64,000 nt of DNA from Aeromicrobium fastidiosum (GTDB lineage: Bacteria; Actinomycetota; Actinomycetes; Propionibacteriales; Nocardioidaceae): positions 248,001 to 312,000 of the forward strand of contig NZ_JAGIOG010000001.1 in NCBI RefSeq assembly GCF_017876595.1, read 5' to 3'. The number at the start of each line of letters is the position of its first letter. The first letter of the stretch is position 1. Of the stretch, positions 34,258 through 43,320 are shown piece after piece. Below the pieces are notes generated by a model. That model worked only from the letters and a program-made list of their open reading frames with translations. It was not told the origin of the DNA and searched no databases. Made by a program: the position numbers and the translations under genes.

Positions 34258-35792
34258 TAGAACGGCCTGTCGAGCACGAGCGTGCGGACCGTGTCGCCGA
34301 GATTGAGGGCCGTCTGGTCCTCCCCCACGATGATCAGGGCGTTGGCCTGCGCCAGCGTGCCGACCATGTGCGAGCCGGCACCCGTCAGCGGCGTCACCTT
34401 GGCACCTCGGTGGGTGACCTCGAAGACCCCGCGGACGTACTGGCGCACTCCGGGTCGCGACTGCAGGTCGGCCGCGAGGACGGCGTGCACCATGGGACGC
34501 CGATAGGGCGTGCGGCCCATCATGCGGCGGATCGCCGGCAGGACGAACACCTCGAACGACACATAGGCCGAGACGGCGTTGCCGGGCAGCGTGATGATGG
34601 GCGTCTGCTCGTCGAACACCTTGCCGAAGCCCTGGGGCTTGCCCGGCTGCATCGCGACCTCGTTGAACTCGACGGTGCCGAGCGCCGAGAGGGTCTGCTT
34701 GACGACGTCGTGGTCGCCCTTGCTGATGCCGCCGCTCGTGACGACGAGATCGGCTCGCACGAGCTGCTCGGACAGCACCTTCTGGAAGGTGCGCGGGTTG
34801 TCGTCGACGGCACCGACGCGGTAGCAGATCGCACCGGCCTCGCGGACGGCCGCGGCGAGCATGTAGCTGTTGCCGTCGTTGATCGAGTCGTAGTCGAGGT
34901 GGGTGCCCGGCTCGCGCAGCTCGCTGCCGGTCGAGATCACCACGACGCGCGGACGCGGACGAGCCTTGACGCGCGGAGCGCCCAGCGCAGCCAGGAGGCC
35001 GATCTCGCGGGGTCCGAGGACCGTGCCCTCGGCGAGCACGGTGTCGCCCGTCGTGACGTCATCGCCCTTGGGGCGGATGCGCTGGCCCTTCTCGGTCGAC
35101 GCGAAGATCTGCACCCGGGCGTTGCCGCGGTCGGTCTGCTCGTACGGCACGACCGCGTCGGCGCCCCGCGGGATGGGGGCGCCCGTCATGATCTTGACCG
35201 CCGTGCCGGCGCTGATCGCGAACGGCCGGGCCGAGCCGGCCTGGATCTCGCCGACGACCGGCAGCGTGACGGGACGTTCGCGCGACGCGGAGGCGACGTC
35301 CTCGGCGCGCACGGCGTAGCCGTCCATCGCGGAGTTGTCGAACAGTGGGAGATCCATGGGGGCCACGAACGACTCGTGCAGCGGCAGACCCAGCGACTCG
35401 ACGAGCGGCTGGTCGTAGGCGGCGAGCGGGCCGATGCCGCGCAGGATCTTCTCGAGGTGGTCCTCGACCGTCAACATGCCGTCGGGGATGCTGGCCGCGC
35501 GGAGTCGGGTCTGACCCGAGGGAGCTGCGGCGGGCGGGGTGCGGGGGGCCTCGACAGGCTCAGCCGGCGGGGTCGGCGGGGTCGGCGGGGTGCGGGGGGC
35601 CTCGACAGGCTCAGCCGGCGGGGTCGGCGAGGTGCGGGGGGCCTCGACACGCTCAGCCGGCGGGGCATGGGGCGCGACGGGGGCGGTGTGCTCCTCGTCG
35701 GCAGCGGTGCTGCGAGAGCTCTCGACGGGAGCGTCGGGACCGATCGGCAGCATGTCCTGCTCCGACCCGCGGCCGTCTTCTCCTGTCGACAT
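34257..35792 (-). CDS. moeA: molybdopterin molybdotransferase MoeA with repeat-rich N-terminal extension
   Basis: MoeA inserts molybdate into adenylated molybdopterin. The conserved part starts at about residue 105 ([12 protein letters not shown]) and shows [74 protein letters not shown] and [28 protein letters not shown]. The first about 100 residues are a disordered Pro/Glu/Ala extension with three near-identical repeats ([14 protein letters not shown] type), encoded by REP-like DNA. The start at 35792 (ATG) is uncertain, since a start nearer residue 105 would give a normal-length enzyme. Confidence 0.93.
   Translation of the reverse strand: MSTGEDGRGSEQDMLPIGPDAPVESSRSTAADEEHTAPVAPHAPPAERVEAPRTSPTPPAEPVEAPRTPPTPPTPPAEPVEAPRTPPAAAPSGQTRLRAASIPDGMLTVEDHLEKILRGIGPLAAYDQPLVESLGLPLHESFVAPMDLPLFDNSAMDGYAVRAEDVASASRERPVTLPVVGEIQAGSARPFAISAGTAVKIMTGAPIPRGADAVVPYEQTDRGNARVQIFASTEKGQRIRPKGDDVTTGDTVLAEGTVLGPREIGLLAALGAPRVKARPRPRVVVISTGSELREPGTHLDYDSINDGNSYMLAAAVREAGAICYRVGAVDDNPRTFQKVLSEQLVRADLVVTSGGISKGDHDVVKQTLSALGTVEFNEVAMQPGKPQGFGKVFDEQTPIITLPGNAVSAYVSFEVFVLPAIRRMMGRTPYRRPMVHAVLAADLQSRPGVRQYVRGVFEVTHRGAKVTPLTGAGSHMVGTLAQANALIIVGEDQTALNLGDTVRTLVLDRPF
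35539..35667. repeat. three tandem REP-like repeats inside moeA
   Basis: Units beginning GTGCGGGGGGCCTCGACA start at 35539, 35590 and 35632 (spacings 51 and 42 bases, both multiples of three). Each contains CCTCGACAGGCTCAGCCGG or a one-base variant. They encode the repeated Pro/Glu/Ala linker of MoeA. The CTCGACAGGCTCAG core resembles elements at 37797-37859 and 53601-53624. Confidence 0.8.
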
Positions 35793-35797
35793 GTCGA

Positions 35798-37168
35798 TCA
35801 GCCTAACGTCGACCCCTCGGCCACGCTGCCGGCCTCGCCCGTGTCGTCGAGCGTGACGTCGCCGCGGACGACCACGTCGCGCCCGAACCGCCAGTCGCCC
35901 TCGACCGTCAACGACCGGGCCTCGACCAGCGAGGGCGGCTCCGGCAGGCGGGCATCGAAGTCGGAGATCGTCGTGAAGTACCGGCGGTCGAGGTCGACCA
36001 GCGGCACCGGCCGCGCCTGGGCCCGCACCCGGAAGTCGTCGCCGACCTCGTAGACGTCGGACCGCAGCAGCAGCAGGTCGTTGGTCGTCTTGACCGGCAG
36101 GAATCGCGACCGGTCGACCTCGATCGCCGTCGCCCCGTCGAACACCTCGACCGCGGCACCCATCGCCGACTCGATCTGGACGACCGGTGTGGACGTCGGA
36201 TTGGTCGGGTCGACGGTCTTGGCGTTGCGGATCAACGGCAGCCCCAGCACACCGTCACGCTCCTCGAGCGTCCGCTTGACGACGCGCAGGTCGAACCACA
36301 GGTTGTTGGTGTGGAAGTAGCGGTGCCGCTCGGGATCGGCCGCGGCCGCCGCATCGGCCTCGGGCGTCTGTGCCGTCTCGCGCAGCACGAGTCGTCCATC
36401 GCTCCTGCGCACCACGATGTGGCCGCCCTTGACGTCGGCGGGCGTGCGGCGGCACACCTCGGCCGCGTAGGGCGCGCCCGATGCGGCGAACCAGCCCATC
36501 ATCCGGGCATCGGGGGCCGCGCCCAGGTTGTCGGCGTTGGAGACCGTCGCGTAGCGGTAGCCGGCGTCGAGGAGCGCGTCGAGGATGCCCGACACCTCGA
36601 GCGCCGTGTAGAGATCGCCGTGACCCGGCGGGCACCACTCGAGCGACGGGTCGGCCGGCCACTCGACCGGTGTCAGGTCGTCGGCGCGCAGCTTGGGCTC
36701 GCGGTTCTGCAGGAAGTCGATCGGCAGGCCCTCGACGGCCAGGTCGTCGTACTTCGCCAAGGCGGCGAGCGTGTCGTCGCGCGTGCGGAAGCTGTTCATG
36801 AACAGCAGCGGCAGCGGGACGCCCAGCTGCTCGCGCAGTGACAGCACCTGGCCGGCGATGACGTCGAGGAAGGTGCGGTCGGGCCGCACGGGCAGCAGGG
36901 TCTTGGCGCGGTCGAGGCCCATCGAGGTGCCGAGTCCGCCGTTGAGCTTGATGACCGCCGTGACGGACGCGGCCTCGCGGCACTGGTCGTCACTGAGCTC
37001 GATGTCGTCGGCGTGGTCGATGTCGACGAGCGGGTCGACGTCCGACTCGGGGATCATGCCCGTCGCTCCCTGCTCGAGCTGGGCATAGAACGACGAGAAC
37101 ACGTCGATCGCGCGCTGCGGCACACCGCCGTCGTGCATCCGCTGCTGTGCCTGCGACAGACCGTCCAC
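35798..37168 (-). CDS. UTP--glucose-1-phosphate uridylyltransferase, eukaryotic UGPase type
   Basis: It makes UDP-glucose from UTP and glucose-1-phosphate. The 456-residue protein belongs to the UDPGP family, with nucleotide loop AVIKLNGGLGTSMG, FMNSFRTRDDTLAAL, EWCPPGHGDLYTAL, VSNADNLGA, FHTNNLWF and a C-terminal beta-helix (VEGDWRFGRDVVVRGDVTL). This is not the usual bacterial GalU, although it occupies the galU position of mycobacteria. The GTG at 37168 follows GAGGGAGG. A GTG nine codons upstream overlaps that ribosome site and is less likely. Confidence 0.9.
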   Translation of the reverse strand: MDGLSQAQQRMHDGGVPQRAIDVFSSFYAQLEQGATGMIPESDVDPLVDIDHADDIELSDDQCREAASVTAVIKLNGGLGTSMGLDRAKTLLPVRPDRTFLDVIAGQVLSLREQLGVPLPLLFMNSFRTRDDTLAALAKYDDLAVEGLPIDFLQNREPKLRADDLTPVEWPADPSLEWCPPGHGDLYTALEVSGILDALLDAGYRYATVSNADNLGAAPDARMMGWFAASGAPYAAEVCRRTPADVKGGHIVVRRSDGRLVLRETAQTPEADAAAAADPERHRYFHTNNLWFDLRVVKRTLEERDGVLGLPLIRNAKTVDPTNPTSTPVVQIESAMGAAVEVFDGATAIEVDRSRFLPVKTTNDLLLLRSDVYEVGDDFRVRAQARPVPLVDLDRRYFTTISDFDARLPEPPSLVEARSLTVEGDWRFGRDVVVRGDVTLDDTGEAGSVAEGSTLG

Positions 37169-37211
37169 GAATCCTCCCTCAGTGCTCGGGGCCACAGGCT
37201 ATCGTCAGCCC

Positions 37212-37775
37212 GTGACGAAGGCACGGGGACGCGAAGAGCTGCTCGCCCGCCGTCGCGCGCAGTCGCCCGCCGAGCGTGCCGAGTCCGCCCACGCCATCGC
37301 GATGCACGCGCTGGCCGTGCCGCTGGTCGGCCGGGCGCGCCGCGTCGCGTGCTACCTGTCGATGGACTCCGAGCCCGGCACCGGACCGCTGATCGCCGCG
37401 CTCCACGAGCGGGGCGTCGAGGTCGTCGTGCCGATCAGCCTGCCCGACCACAGCCTCGACTGGGTCGTGCACGAGCCTGCCGCGCCGGTCGTCGTGACGG
37501 GCCTCGGCATCCCCGAGCCCGAAGGGCCCCGCCTCGGCGCGGACGCCCTGCGGACGTGCTCGGTCGTGATCGTCCCGGCGCTGGCGGTCGACCACGCGGG
37601 CCACCGCCTGGGGCGGGGTGCCGGCTACTACGACCGGGCGCTCGCGGACGTCACTGTCCCACTGTGCGCGCTCGTGTTCGCCCACGAGCTGCTGCCCGAG
37701 GTGCCGCACGAGCCCCACGACGTGCCGGTGCAGATGGCCGTGACGCCCTCGGGGCTGTTCCGCGTGCCGTCCTGA
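37212..37775 (+). CDS. fthC: 5-formyltetrahydrofolate cyclo-ligase
   Basis: It converts 5-formyl-THF to 5,10-methenyl-THF with ATP. The 187-residue product shows the family start ARGREELLARRRAQSP, the central MDSEPGTGPLI and the ATP/folate signature GHRLGRGAGYYDRAL, with PHEPHDVPVQMAVTPSGLF near the end. The GTG at 37212 gives a normal N-terminus. It is divergent from the UGPase gene across 43 bases. Confidence 0.92.
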   Translation: MTKARGREELLARRRAQSPAERAESAHAIAMHALAVPLVGRARRVACYLSMDSEPGTGPLIAALHERGVEVVVPISLPDHSLDWVVHEPAAPVVVTGLGIPEPEGPRLGADALRTCSVVIVPALAVDHAGHRLGRGAGYYDRALADVTVPLCALVFAHELLPEVPHEPHDVPVQMAVTPSGLFRVPS

Positions 37776-37796
37776 GCGGTGCCGAACTGCCTTCTC

Positions 37797-37859
37797 GACA
37801 GGCGCAAGGGGCGGCGGGACAGGCTCAAGGGGCGAGCGAGCAGGCTCAGGAGGCGGCGG
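37797..37859. repeat. three 21-bp REP-like repeats at a convergent gene end
   Basis: Imperfect 21-base units start at 37797, 37818 and 37839, each built on GACAGGCTCAAGGGGCG. They fill the gap between the convergent fthC and acylase genes, and the third unit includes the acylase stop codon (37846-37848). Similar cores lie in moeA and in the flavoprotein gene at 53601. Confidence 0.7.
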
Positions 37860-40386
37860 GGCTGAGGGTCAGCGTGTCGTCGGTGGCCTCGTCGACGGCC
37901 TTGGTGCCGAACGCCCAGGGCAGGGTCTGCCCCTTGCGCCACAGCTCCTGCTGGTCGACGTAGTGCGGGTGGAACGCGTGGCCCGAGCTGCCCGTGAGCT
38001 GGATCCACCGTGACCGGTCGAGGTCGTCGAGATCGACCACCATGCGCATCGACGGCACCGCGGTGACCGCGTAGCCCTCGCGGGCGTCCCAGCTGGTGGC
38101 GTCGACGATGCCGTTGCCGCCGGCGACCTTGTACGGTCCACGGTTGAACAGGCGGTCGACGAGCCCCACCCCGGAGTCGCCGAGCGTCGGGTTGACCAGC
38201 TCGAGGCGGTGCATCTTGCCCCAGCGCCAGTCGCTCGGGTTGCGCGACTGGATGCGGGTGAGCTCGTCGCGCGCGTCGCGCATCGCGTCGGCCAGCACCT
38301 GGTCGCGGGTCTCGCGGATGCCCGGCGTCGTGACGTCGTCCCACCAGTGGTTGCCCGGACGGTCGAGGATCGAGTCGACGAGCGAGAACCACCGCTCACC
38401 GCCGTCGGGCCACTGGTCCTTCGGCAGCTCGTCGTGGAACGTGCGGGCCAGCAGGTGGCGCCACACCGAGTTGAAGTAGGCGGCACCCGGCGAGTCGGCG
38501 TCCTGCATGAAGTCCCACTTCGCGAGCGTCGCCTGGCCCTGCTCGTAGTAGTCGGTGTCGAGCGGGATCTTGAGCAGCTCGGGCACCAGCCGGGCGGCGT
38601 TGGCGTTGTAGGTGTCGTTCTGGAACCGCGACATGTCGTCGACCGTGAGGCCCTGGCCCGACGACCGGGTGCGGCCCGAGACGAGGTCGCGGATGCGCTC
38701 CGAGCGGTAGCCCGCGGCGGTGTCGGCGCCCAGCAGCACGGGGTACTGGTCGCCGATGACCTTGTTGTTGGCCGTGACGATGAAGCCCTCGTCGGGGTTG
38801 AGCACCGAGGGCAGCTGGTCGAACGGCACCGATCCCGACCACTCGTAGGCTGGGTCCCAGCCGGGCACGGGCCACCGACCGTCGCCCGTCGTGCGCACGG
38901 GGATGACGCCCGGCGCCTGGTAGCCGATGTTGCCGTCGACGTCGGCGTAGACCAGGTTCTGCGACGGCACCGTGAACAGCTTCGCGGCGGCCCTGAAGTC
39001 GGTCCAGCTCTGCGCCCGTCCGAGGGCGAACACGGCCTTGATCGTGGGCTTGGGGTCGAGCGCGGTCCACCGCAGGGCCACCTCGTACGAGCCCTGTGCG
39101 GTCGTCTTCTGCGCCGCCGCACCGACGGCGGCGGCCTCGTCGTCGAGGTCGGACAGGATCGGCCCGTGCCGGGTCGAGCGCACCGTGATGGTCTCGGGCT
39201 CGCCGCCGGCTACCTCGAAGGTCTCCTCGCGGGTCTCGAGCGGCACCTGCTGCCCGTCGTACTCGTACGTGTCGCCCGTGACCCGCTCGAGGTACAGGTC
39301 GGCGACGTCGGCGTACATCGTCGTGACGCCCCACGCGACCTTGGCGGTGTGGCCCACGACGACACCCGGGAGCCCCGAGAACGAGAAGCCGGCCACGTCG
39401 TAGGGGCACGCCTCGCTGACGGTGCGGCAGTGCAGGCCGACCTGGTACCAGATGCCGGGCATCGACGGCGCGAGGTGCGGGTCGTTGGCCAGGATCGGCT
39501 TGCCCGTCGCGGTCTTGTCGCCGCCGACGACCCACGAGTTGGAGCCGATGCCGTCGCCCGTTCCCAGCAGGGCCGGCAACGCCGCGGCACCGTCCTTCGC
39601 CGATCGCAGGGAGGCGACGGCCGCACGGGCCAGGCCCGCATCGGTCGGAGTCTTCTCGGCGACGAACGCCCCGTCCTGCACCGTCCCGGTGTCGCCGACG
39701 ATCGTCGCGTGGTCCTCGGGGTAGGCGGGGTAGAGCTCCTCGACCTGGTCGACCGTGAGCTTCTGGGTCGACAGCACGCGGTCGATCTCGTCGGTCATGT
39801 TGCTGCGCAGGTCCCACGCCATCGCCTTGATCCACGCGAGGGAGTCGACCGCCGTCCAGCGCTCCGGCGTGTAGGCCGGACCCGTCAGCCCCAGCACGGC
39901 GTACTCGAGCGACAGCTGCGACGCCGACCGTCCGTCGATGTACGAGTTGACCCCGCGGGCGTAGGCGTTGACGAGGCGCAGGGTGTCGTCGTCGAGGAGC
40001 GCGAGCTCCTGCTCCGCGACCCGCCGCCAGCCCAGGGTGCGGACGTACTTGTCGGTCTCGAGCGCCGCGTCGCCGACGAGCTCGGCGAGCCGGCCCGCCG
40101 TCACGTGGCGACGGAAGTCCATCTCGTAGAACCGGTCCTGGGCGTGCACGTAGCCCTGGGCCAGGAAGAGGTCCTCGGGGGTGTCGGCGTAGATCTGCGG
40201 GATGCCCTTGCCGTCGCGCTTGACCGTCACCTCGCCGTCGAGGGCGGCGATCCGCACCTCGCCCGTGGTGTCGGGGAACGACCGCCGCACCGTGATGAAC
40301 GAGAAGACCGCGAGGCCGACGATCACGAGGGCGAGCAGACCAGCGATGACCATCCCGATGCGACGCACCGAGCCATTCTCACCCAC
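37846..40386 (-). CDS. penicillin acylase family protein (Ntn hydrolase)
   Basis: The 846-residue precursor has an N-terminal signal/anchor (about 8-30), an alpha-chain region (GKGIPQIYADTPEDLFLAQGYVHAQDRFYEMDFRRH), a linker and the autocleavage site GIGSNSWVVGG, whose Ser becomes the N-terminal nucleophile of the beta chain. Further beta-chain signatures are ANDPHLAPSMPGIWYQV, FSGLPGVVVGHTAKVAWGVT, ADVDGNIGYQAPG and TANNKV. Family members cleave amides such as beta-lactam side chains, acyl-homoserine lactones or N-acyl compounds. The substrate is unknown, though an acylase of this type could act on a product of the 51292 acyltransferase. The start is GTG 40386, or GTG 40368. Confidence 0.9.
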   Translation of the reverse strand: MGENGSVRRIGMVIAGLLALVIVGLAVFSFITVRRSFPDTTGEVRIAALDGEVTVKRDGKGIPQIYADTPEDLFLAQGYVHAQDRFYEMDFRRHVTAGRLAELVGDAALETDKYVRTLGWRRVAEQELALLDDDTLRLVNAYARGVNSYIDGRSASQLSLEYAVLGLTGPAYTPERWTAVDSLAWIKAMAWDLRSNMTDEIDRVLSTQKLTVDQVEELYPAYPEDHATIVGDTGTVQDGAFVAEKTPTDAGLARAAVASLRSAKDGAAALPALLGTGDGIGSNSWVVGGDKTATGKPILANDPHLAPSMPGIWYQVGLHCRTVSEACPYDVAGFSFSGLPGVVVGHTAKVAWGVTTMYADVADLYLERVTGDTYEYDGQQVPLETREETFEVAGGEPETITVRSTRHGPILSDLDDEAAAVGAAAQKTTAQGSYEVALRWTALDPKPTIKAVFALGRAQSWTDFRAAAKLFTVPSQNLVYADVDGNIGYQAPGVIPVRTTGDGRWPVPGWDPAYEWSGSVPFDQLPSVLNPDEGFIVTANNKVIGDQYPVLLGADTAAGYRSERIRDLVSGRTRSSGQGLTVDDMSRFQNDTYNANAARLVPELLKIPLDTDYYEQGQATLAKWDFMQDADSPGAAYFNSVWRHLLARTFHDELPKDQWPDGGERWFSLVDSILDRPGNHWWDDVTTPGIRETRDQVLADAMRDARDELTRIQSRNPSDWRWGKMHRLELVNPTLGDSGVGLVDRLFNRGPYKVAGGNGIVDATSWDAREGYAVTAVPSMRMVVDLDDLDRSRWIQLTGSSGHAFHPHYVDQQELWRKGQTLPWAFGTKAVDEATDDTLTLSPAAS

Positions 40387-40431
40387 GCACGGCCGTCGGG
40401 CGACATCGCCGCCGGGGAGTCTGCCGGCGAC

Positions 40432-41463
40432 TCAGCCAGCGCTGCGGATCTCGCCGACGAGCTCCTCGAGGACGTCCTCGAGCATGATGACGCCCAGCAC
40501 CGCGCCCGATGCGTCGGCGACCCGTGCCATGTGCGAGCCACGAGCCTGCATCGTGCGCAGCGCCTCGTAGAGGCCCGAACCGGCCGCGACGGTCGCCAGG
40601 GGGCGCACCCACTTGTCGGCGATCGTCTCGCGCCGCGAGGCCTCGTCGGTCTCGAGGACGTCCTTGATGTGCAGGTAGCCCGCCAGGTCGCCCGAGGCGT
40701 CGGTGACCGGGAACCTCGAGAATCCCGTCTCGGCACACGCCTGCTCGACGTCGACCGGTGTGGCCGACGGGGTGATCGTGACGAGCCCGTCGCGCGGCAG
40801 CAGGACCCGGTCGACCGTGCCGTCGGAGAAGTCGAGCGCGCCCGACACGAGCCCGTACTCGTTCTCGTCGAGCAGGCCCTCGCGGCGCGACTCCTCGACC
40901 AGTCCGGCGACCTCGTCGTGCGTGTAGGTCGACGACACCTCGTCGACCGGCTGCACGCGGAACAGCCTCACGACGAGGTTGGCGGTGCCGTTGAGCAGCA
41001 GGACGAAGGGCTTGAGCACGAGCACGACGCCGAGCATGAACGGCCCCAGCACCAGCGCCGCCCGGTCGGGCCCGACGAGCGCGAGGTTCTTGGGCACCAT
41101 CTCGCCGAGGACGACATGGGCGCCGACCACCAATGTCATCGCGATGACGAACGAGATGGGGTGCACGAGACCCTCCGGCACCGCGACGGCCTCGAACGCC
41201 GGCTCCATGAGGTGGGCGATGGCCGGCTCGCCGACGGCACCGAGGCCCAGCGAGCAGATCGTGATGCCGAGCTGGGCCGCGGCCATGACCTGCGTGATGC
41301 TCTCGATCGCCCGCATCGCCATGCGCGCCGGTCGTGACCCCGCCGCGATCCGCGGCTCGAGCTGCGTGCGGCGGGCCGAGATGAGCGCGAACTCGGACGC
41401 CACGAACAACGCGTTGAGCGCCAGCAGCACAACCGTCAGGAGCACCCCGTACCAGTCACTCAT
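40432..41463 (-). CDS. CNNM/CorC-type membrane protein with CBS domains
   Basis: The 343-residue protein has a CNNM transmembrane domain of about four helices (ALNALFVASEFALISARRTQL; GITICSLGLGAVGEPAIAHLM; GEMVPKNLALV) and a CBS pair (about 205-335; DRVLLPRD, GFSRFPVTDASGDLAGYLHIKDVL, MLEDVLEELVGEI). Such proteins are linked to magnesium or cobalt efflux. It lacks the C-terminal CorC_HlyC domain found in its neighbour. Its start overlaps the neighbour's stop by eight bases, so the two form a pair. Confidence 0.88.
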   Translation of the reverse strand: MSDWYGVLLTVVLLALNALFVASEFALISARRTQLEPRIAAGSRPARMAMRAIESITQVMAAAQLGITICSLGLGAVGEPAIAHLMEPAFEAVAVPEGLVHPISFVIAMTLVVGAHVVLGEMVPKNLALVGPDRAALVLGPFMLGVVLVLKPFVLLLNGTANLVVRLFRVQPVDEVSSTYTHDEVAGLVEESRREGLLDENEYGLVSGALDFSDGTVDRVLLPRDGLVTITPSATPVDVEQACAETGFSRFPVTDASGDLAGYLHIKDVLETDEASRRETIADKWVRPLATVAAGSGLYEALRTMQARGSHMARVADASGAVLGVIMLEDVLEELVGEIRSAG

Positions 41464-42829
41464 GGGAGCCCTCCCCCACGACCGTGACGGCGTCGACCGT
41501 CAGCGAGACCCGGTCGATGCGGCGACCCTCCATGCGGTCGACGGTCAGCGCCACGACGAGCGGCTCCGCGGAGTCGTCGTCATCTCCGCCGGCCCCGCGG
41601 TCGAGCTCGAGCGTCACGACGTCGCCGCGCACCGCGATGCGTCCCAGCTCGGCATGGACGAGGCCCGCGATGGTCTCGTAGTTCTCGCTCTCCGGCAGCG
41701 CGACGCCGGTCTGCTCCTCGACCTCGTCGGGCCGTAGCAGGCCCGAGAGCGACCAGGTGCCGTCGCGCCGGTGCCGACTGCGCGCTGAGAGCCGGTCGTG
41801 CTCGTCGGCGATGTCGCCCACGATCTCCTCGACGAGGTCCTCGAGCGTCACGACGCCGTCGGTGCCGCCATACTCGTCGACCACGATCGCCATCTGCATG
41901 CCCTGGTCGCGCAGCACCAGCAGCAGCGGGTCGAGCTCGATGCTGTCGGGCACCGTCGTCGCCGGATCGATCAGCTCGGTGACCCGCACGCTCCGTCGGC
42001 GGTCGACGGGCACGCCGACAGCGCGCTTGACGTGCACGATGCCGAGGACGTCGTCGGGCGTGCGACCGATGACCGGGAACCGCGAGTGCCCCGTCTGCCG
42101 GGCGGCCTCGATGACGTCGAGGGCCGTGCTGCGTCCCTCCAGGAAGTGCACCCGCACGCGGGGGGTGCGGACGTCGGCGGCGGTGCGGTCGCCGAAGGCG
42201 ATGCTGCGCGCCACGAGATCGGCGGTCTCGTCGTCGATGGCCCCCTCGACGGCCGAGCGGAGCACCAGCGACCGCAGCTCGACCGGCGATCGCGCCGACC
42301 GCAGCTCCTCCTGGGGCTCGACGCCCAGCATGCGCAGGATCGAGTTGGCCATGCCGTTGAGCAGGCGGATCGGCCATGCCATGGCGCGGGTGAAGATCCG
42401 CTGCGGCAGCTGCGTCAACGCCGCGGTGCGCTGGGGCAACGCGAGGGCGAAGTTCTTGGGCACGAGCTCGCCGACCAGCATCGTGACGACGGTGCTGACG
42501 ACCAAGGCGATGCCGTAGGCGACCCCTCGCACGGCCCCGCCCTCGAGGCCCGCCGACGACAGGGGGTCGCGCAGCAGGTTGCCGATCGCCGGCTCGGCGA
42601 GGTAGCCGATCGCGAGGTTGGTGATCGTGATGCCGAGCTGCGCGCCGCTGAGCTGCGTCGACAGCGACCGCAGGGCGATCAGCGTGCCCTGGGCACCTTT
42701 GTCACCGGCCGCGGCGTCACGCTCGATCGTGGCCCGGTCGACCGTGACGAACGAGAACTCGGCGGCGACGAAGACCCCGCACGCGAGCATCAGGAGCAGT
42801 GACGTGGCCAGCAGCAGCCATTCGGTCAT
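41456..42829 (-). CDS. CNNM/CorC-type membrane protein with CBS and transporter-associated domains
   Basis: The 457-residue protein is a paralogue of the gene at 40432, with CNNM helices (CGVFVAAEFSFVTVDRATIER; LGITITNLAIGYLAEPAIG; GELVPKNFALALP), a CBS pair (RVRVHFLEG, GHSRFPVIGRTPDDVLGIV, IVVDEYGGTDGVVTLEDLV) and a C-terminal CorC_HlyC domain (LSGLLRPDEVEEQTGVALP). The ATG at 42829 begins with the first helix. Adjacent paralogues of this kind are common in actinobacteria and may form hetero-oligomers. Confidence 0.9.
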   Translation of the reverse strand: MTEWLLLATSLLLMLACGVFVAAEFSFVTVDRATIERDAAAGDKGAQGTLIALRSLSTQLSGAQLGITITNLAIGYLAEPAIGNLLRDPLSSAGLEGGAVRGVAYGIALVVSTVVTMLVGELVPKNFALALPQRTAALTQLPQRIFTRAMAWPIRLLNGMANSILRMLGVEPQEELRSARSPVELRSLVLRSAVEGAIDDETADLVARSIAFGDRTAADVRTPRVRVHFLEGRSTALDVIEAARQTGHSRFPVIGRTPDDVLGIVHVKRAVGVPVDRRRSVRVTELIDPATTVPDSIELDPLLLVLRDQGMQMAIVVDEYGGTDGVVTLEDLVEEIVGDIADEHDRLSARSRHRRDGTWSLSGLLRPDEVEEQTGVALPESENYETIAGLVHAELGRIAVRGDVVTLELDRGAGGDDDDSAEPLVVALTVDRMEGRRIDRVSLTVDAVTVVGEGSHE

Positions 42830-42913
42830 CGACGGGCTCCGGGAGGGACGGCAACGGTCACGATGGCGCAACTGTACCCTTGGAGGGTTGTAGCCAAGGA
42901 GTGGGAGCACGCC

Positions 42914-43252
42914 GTGCCGAAGTACCAGTACCAGTGCAAGGACTGCGGAGAAGCGCTGGAGGTCCAGCAGAGCTTCACCGACGATGCGCTGACCGTCTGC
43001 CCCACCTGCGGCGGCGATCTGCGCAAGGTGTTCAACGCCGTCGGCGTCGTCTTCAAGGGGTCCGGCTTCTACAAGACCGACAGTCGTTCGGGGTCGTCCT
43101 CGTCGACCTCCTCCTCGGGATCTTCCAACTCGTCCTCGTCGTCGTCGGACAGCTCGAAGCCCGCCGGCGACGGCGGAGGCACGTCCGCCGCCAAGAGCGA
43201 GCCGGCAGCCAGCAAGCCCGCGACCAAGAGCGGCTCCGACTCCGCCGCCTGA
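42914..43252 (+). CDS. FmdB-type zinc-ribbon protein, Ruc-like
   Basis: The 112-residue protein has an N-terminal zinc ribbon, CKDCGEALEV and CPTCGGDLRKV, then FNAVGVVFKGSGFYKTDSR, and a Ser-rich disordered tail from about residue 58. The same layout is seen in M. tuberculosis Rv0991c (Ruc), a redox-regulated chaperone whose zinc cysteines are oxidised under stress. The gene lies between fthC and mscL as in mycobacteria. The GTG at 42914 is preferred because it directly precedes the ribbon. Confidence 0.85.
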   Translation: MPKYQYQCKDCGEALEVQQSFTDDALTVCPTCGGDLRKVFNAVGVVFKGSGFYKTDSRSGSSSSTSSSGSSNSSSSSSDSSKPAGDGGGTSAAKSEPAASKPATKSGSDSAA

Positions 43253-43258
43253 CCAGTT

Positions 43259-43286
43259 CGCCGCCCGTCCCTGTGGACGGACGGCG
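43259..43286 (+). terminator. hairpin terminator after the Ruc-like gene
   Basis: CGCCGCCCGTCC (43259-43270) and GGACGGACGGCG (43275-43286) form a 12-bp stem with one mismatch and a 4-base loop, seven bases after the stop codon. A short T-containing stretch (CATCTTTCC) follows about 20 bases later. Confidence 0.6.
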
Positions 43287-43320
43287 ACGCCCCGCCCATC
43301 ATCTTTCCTAGAGTCCGGGC

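Noticed and set aside
35539..35667. CRISPR array
   Set aside because: Repeats keep codon phase and have no unique spacers; they encode a linker in MoeA. No CRISPR array was seen anywhere.
38209..41337. A 1042-codon forward frame
   Set aside because: Antisense shadow of the acylase and CNNM genes.
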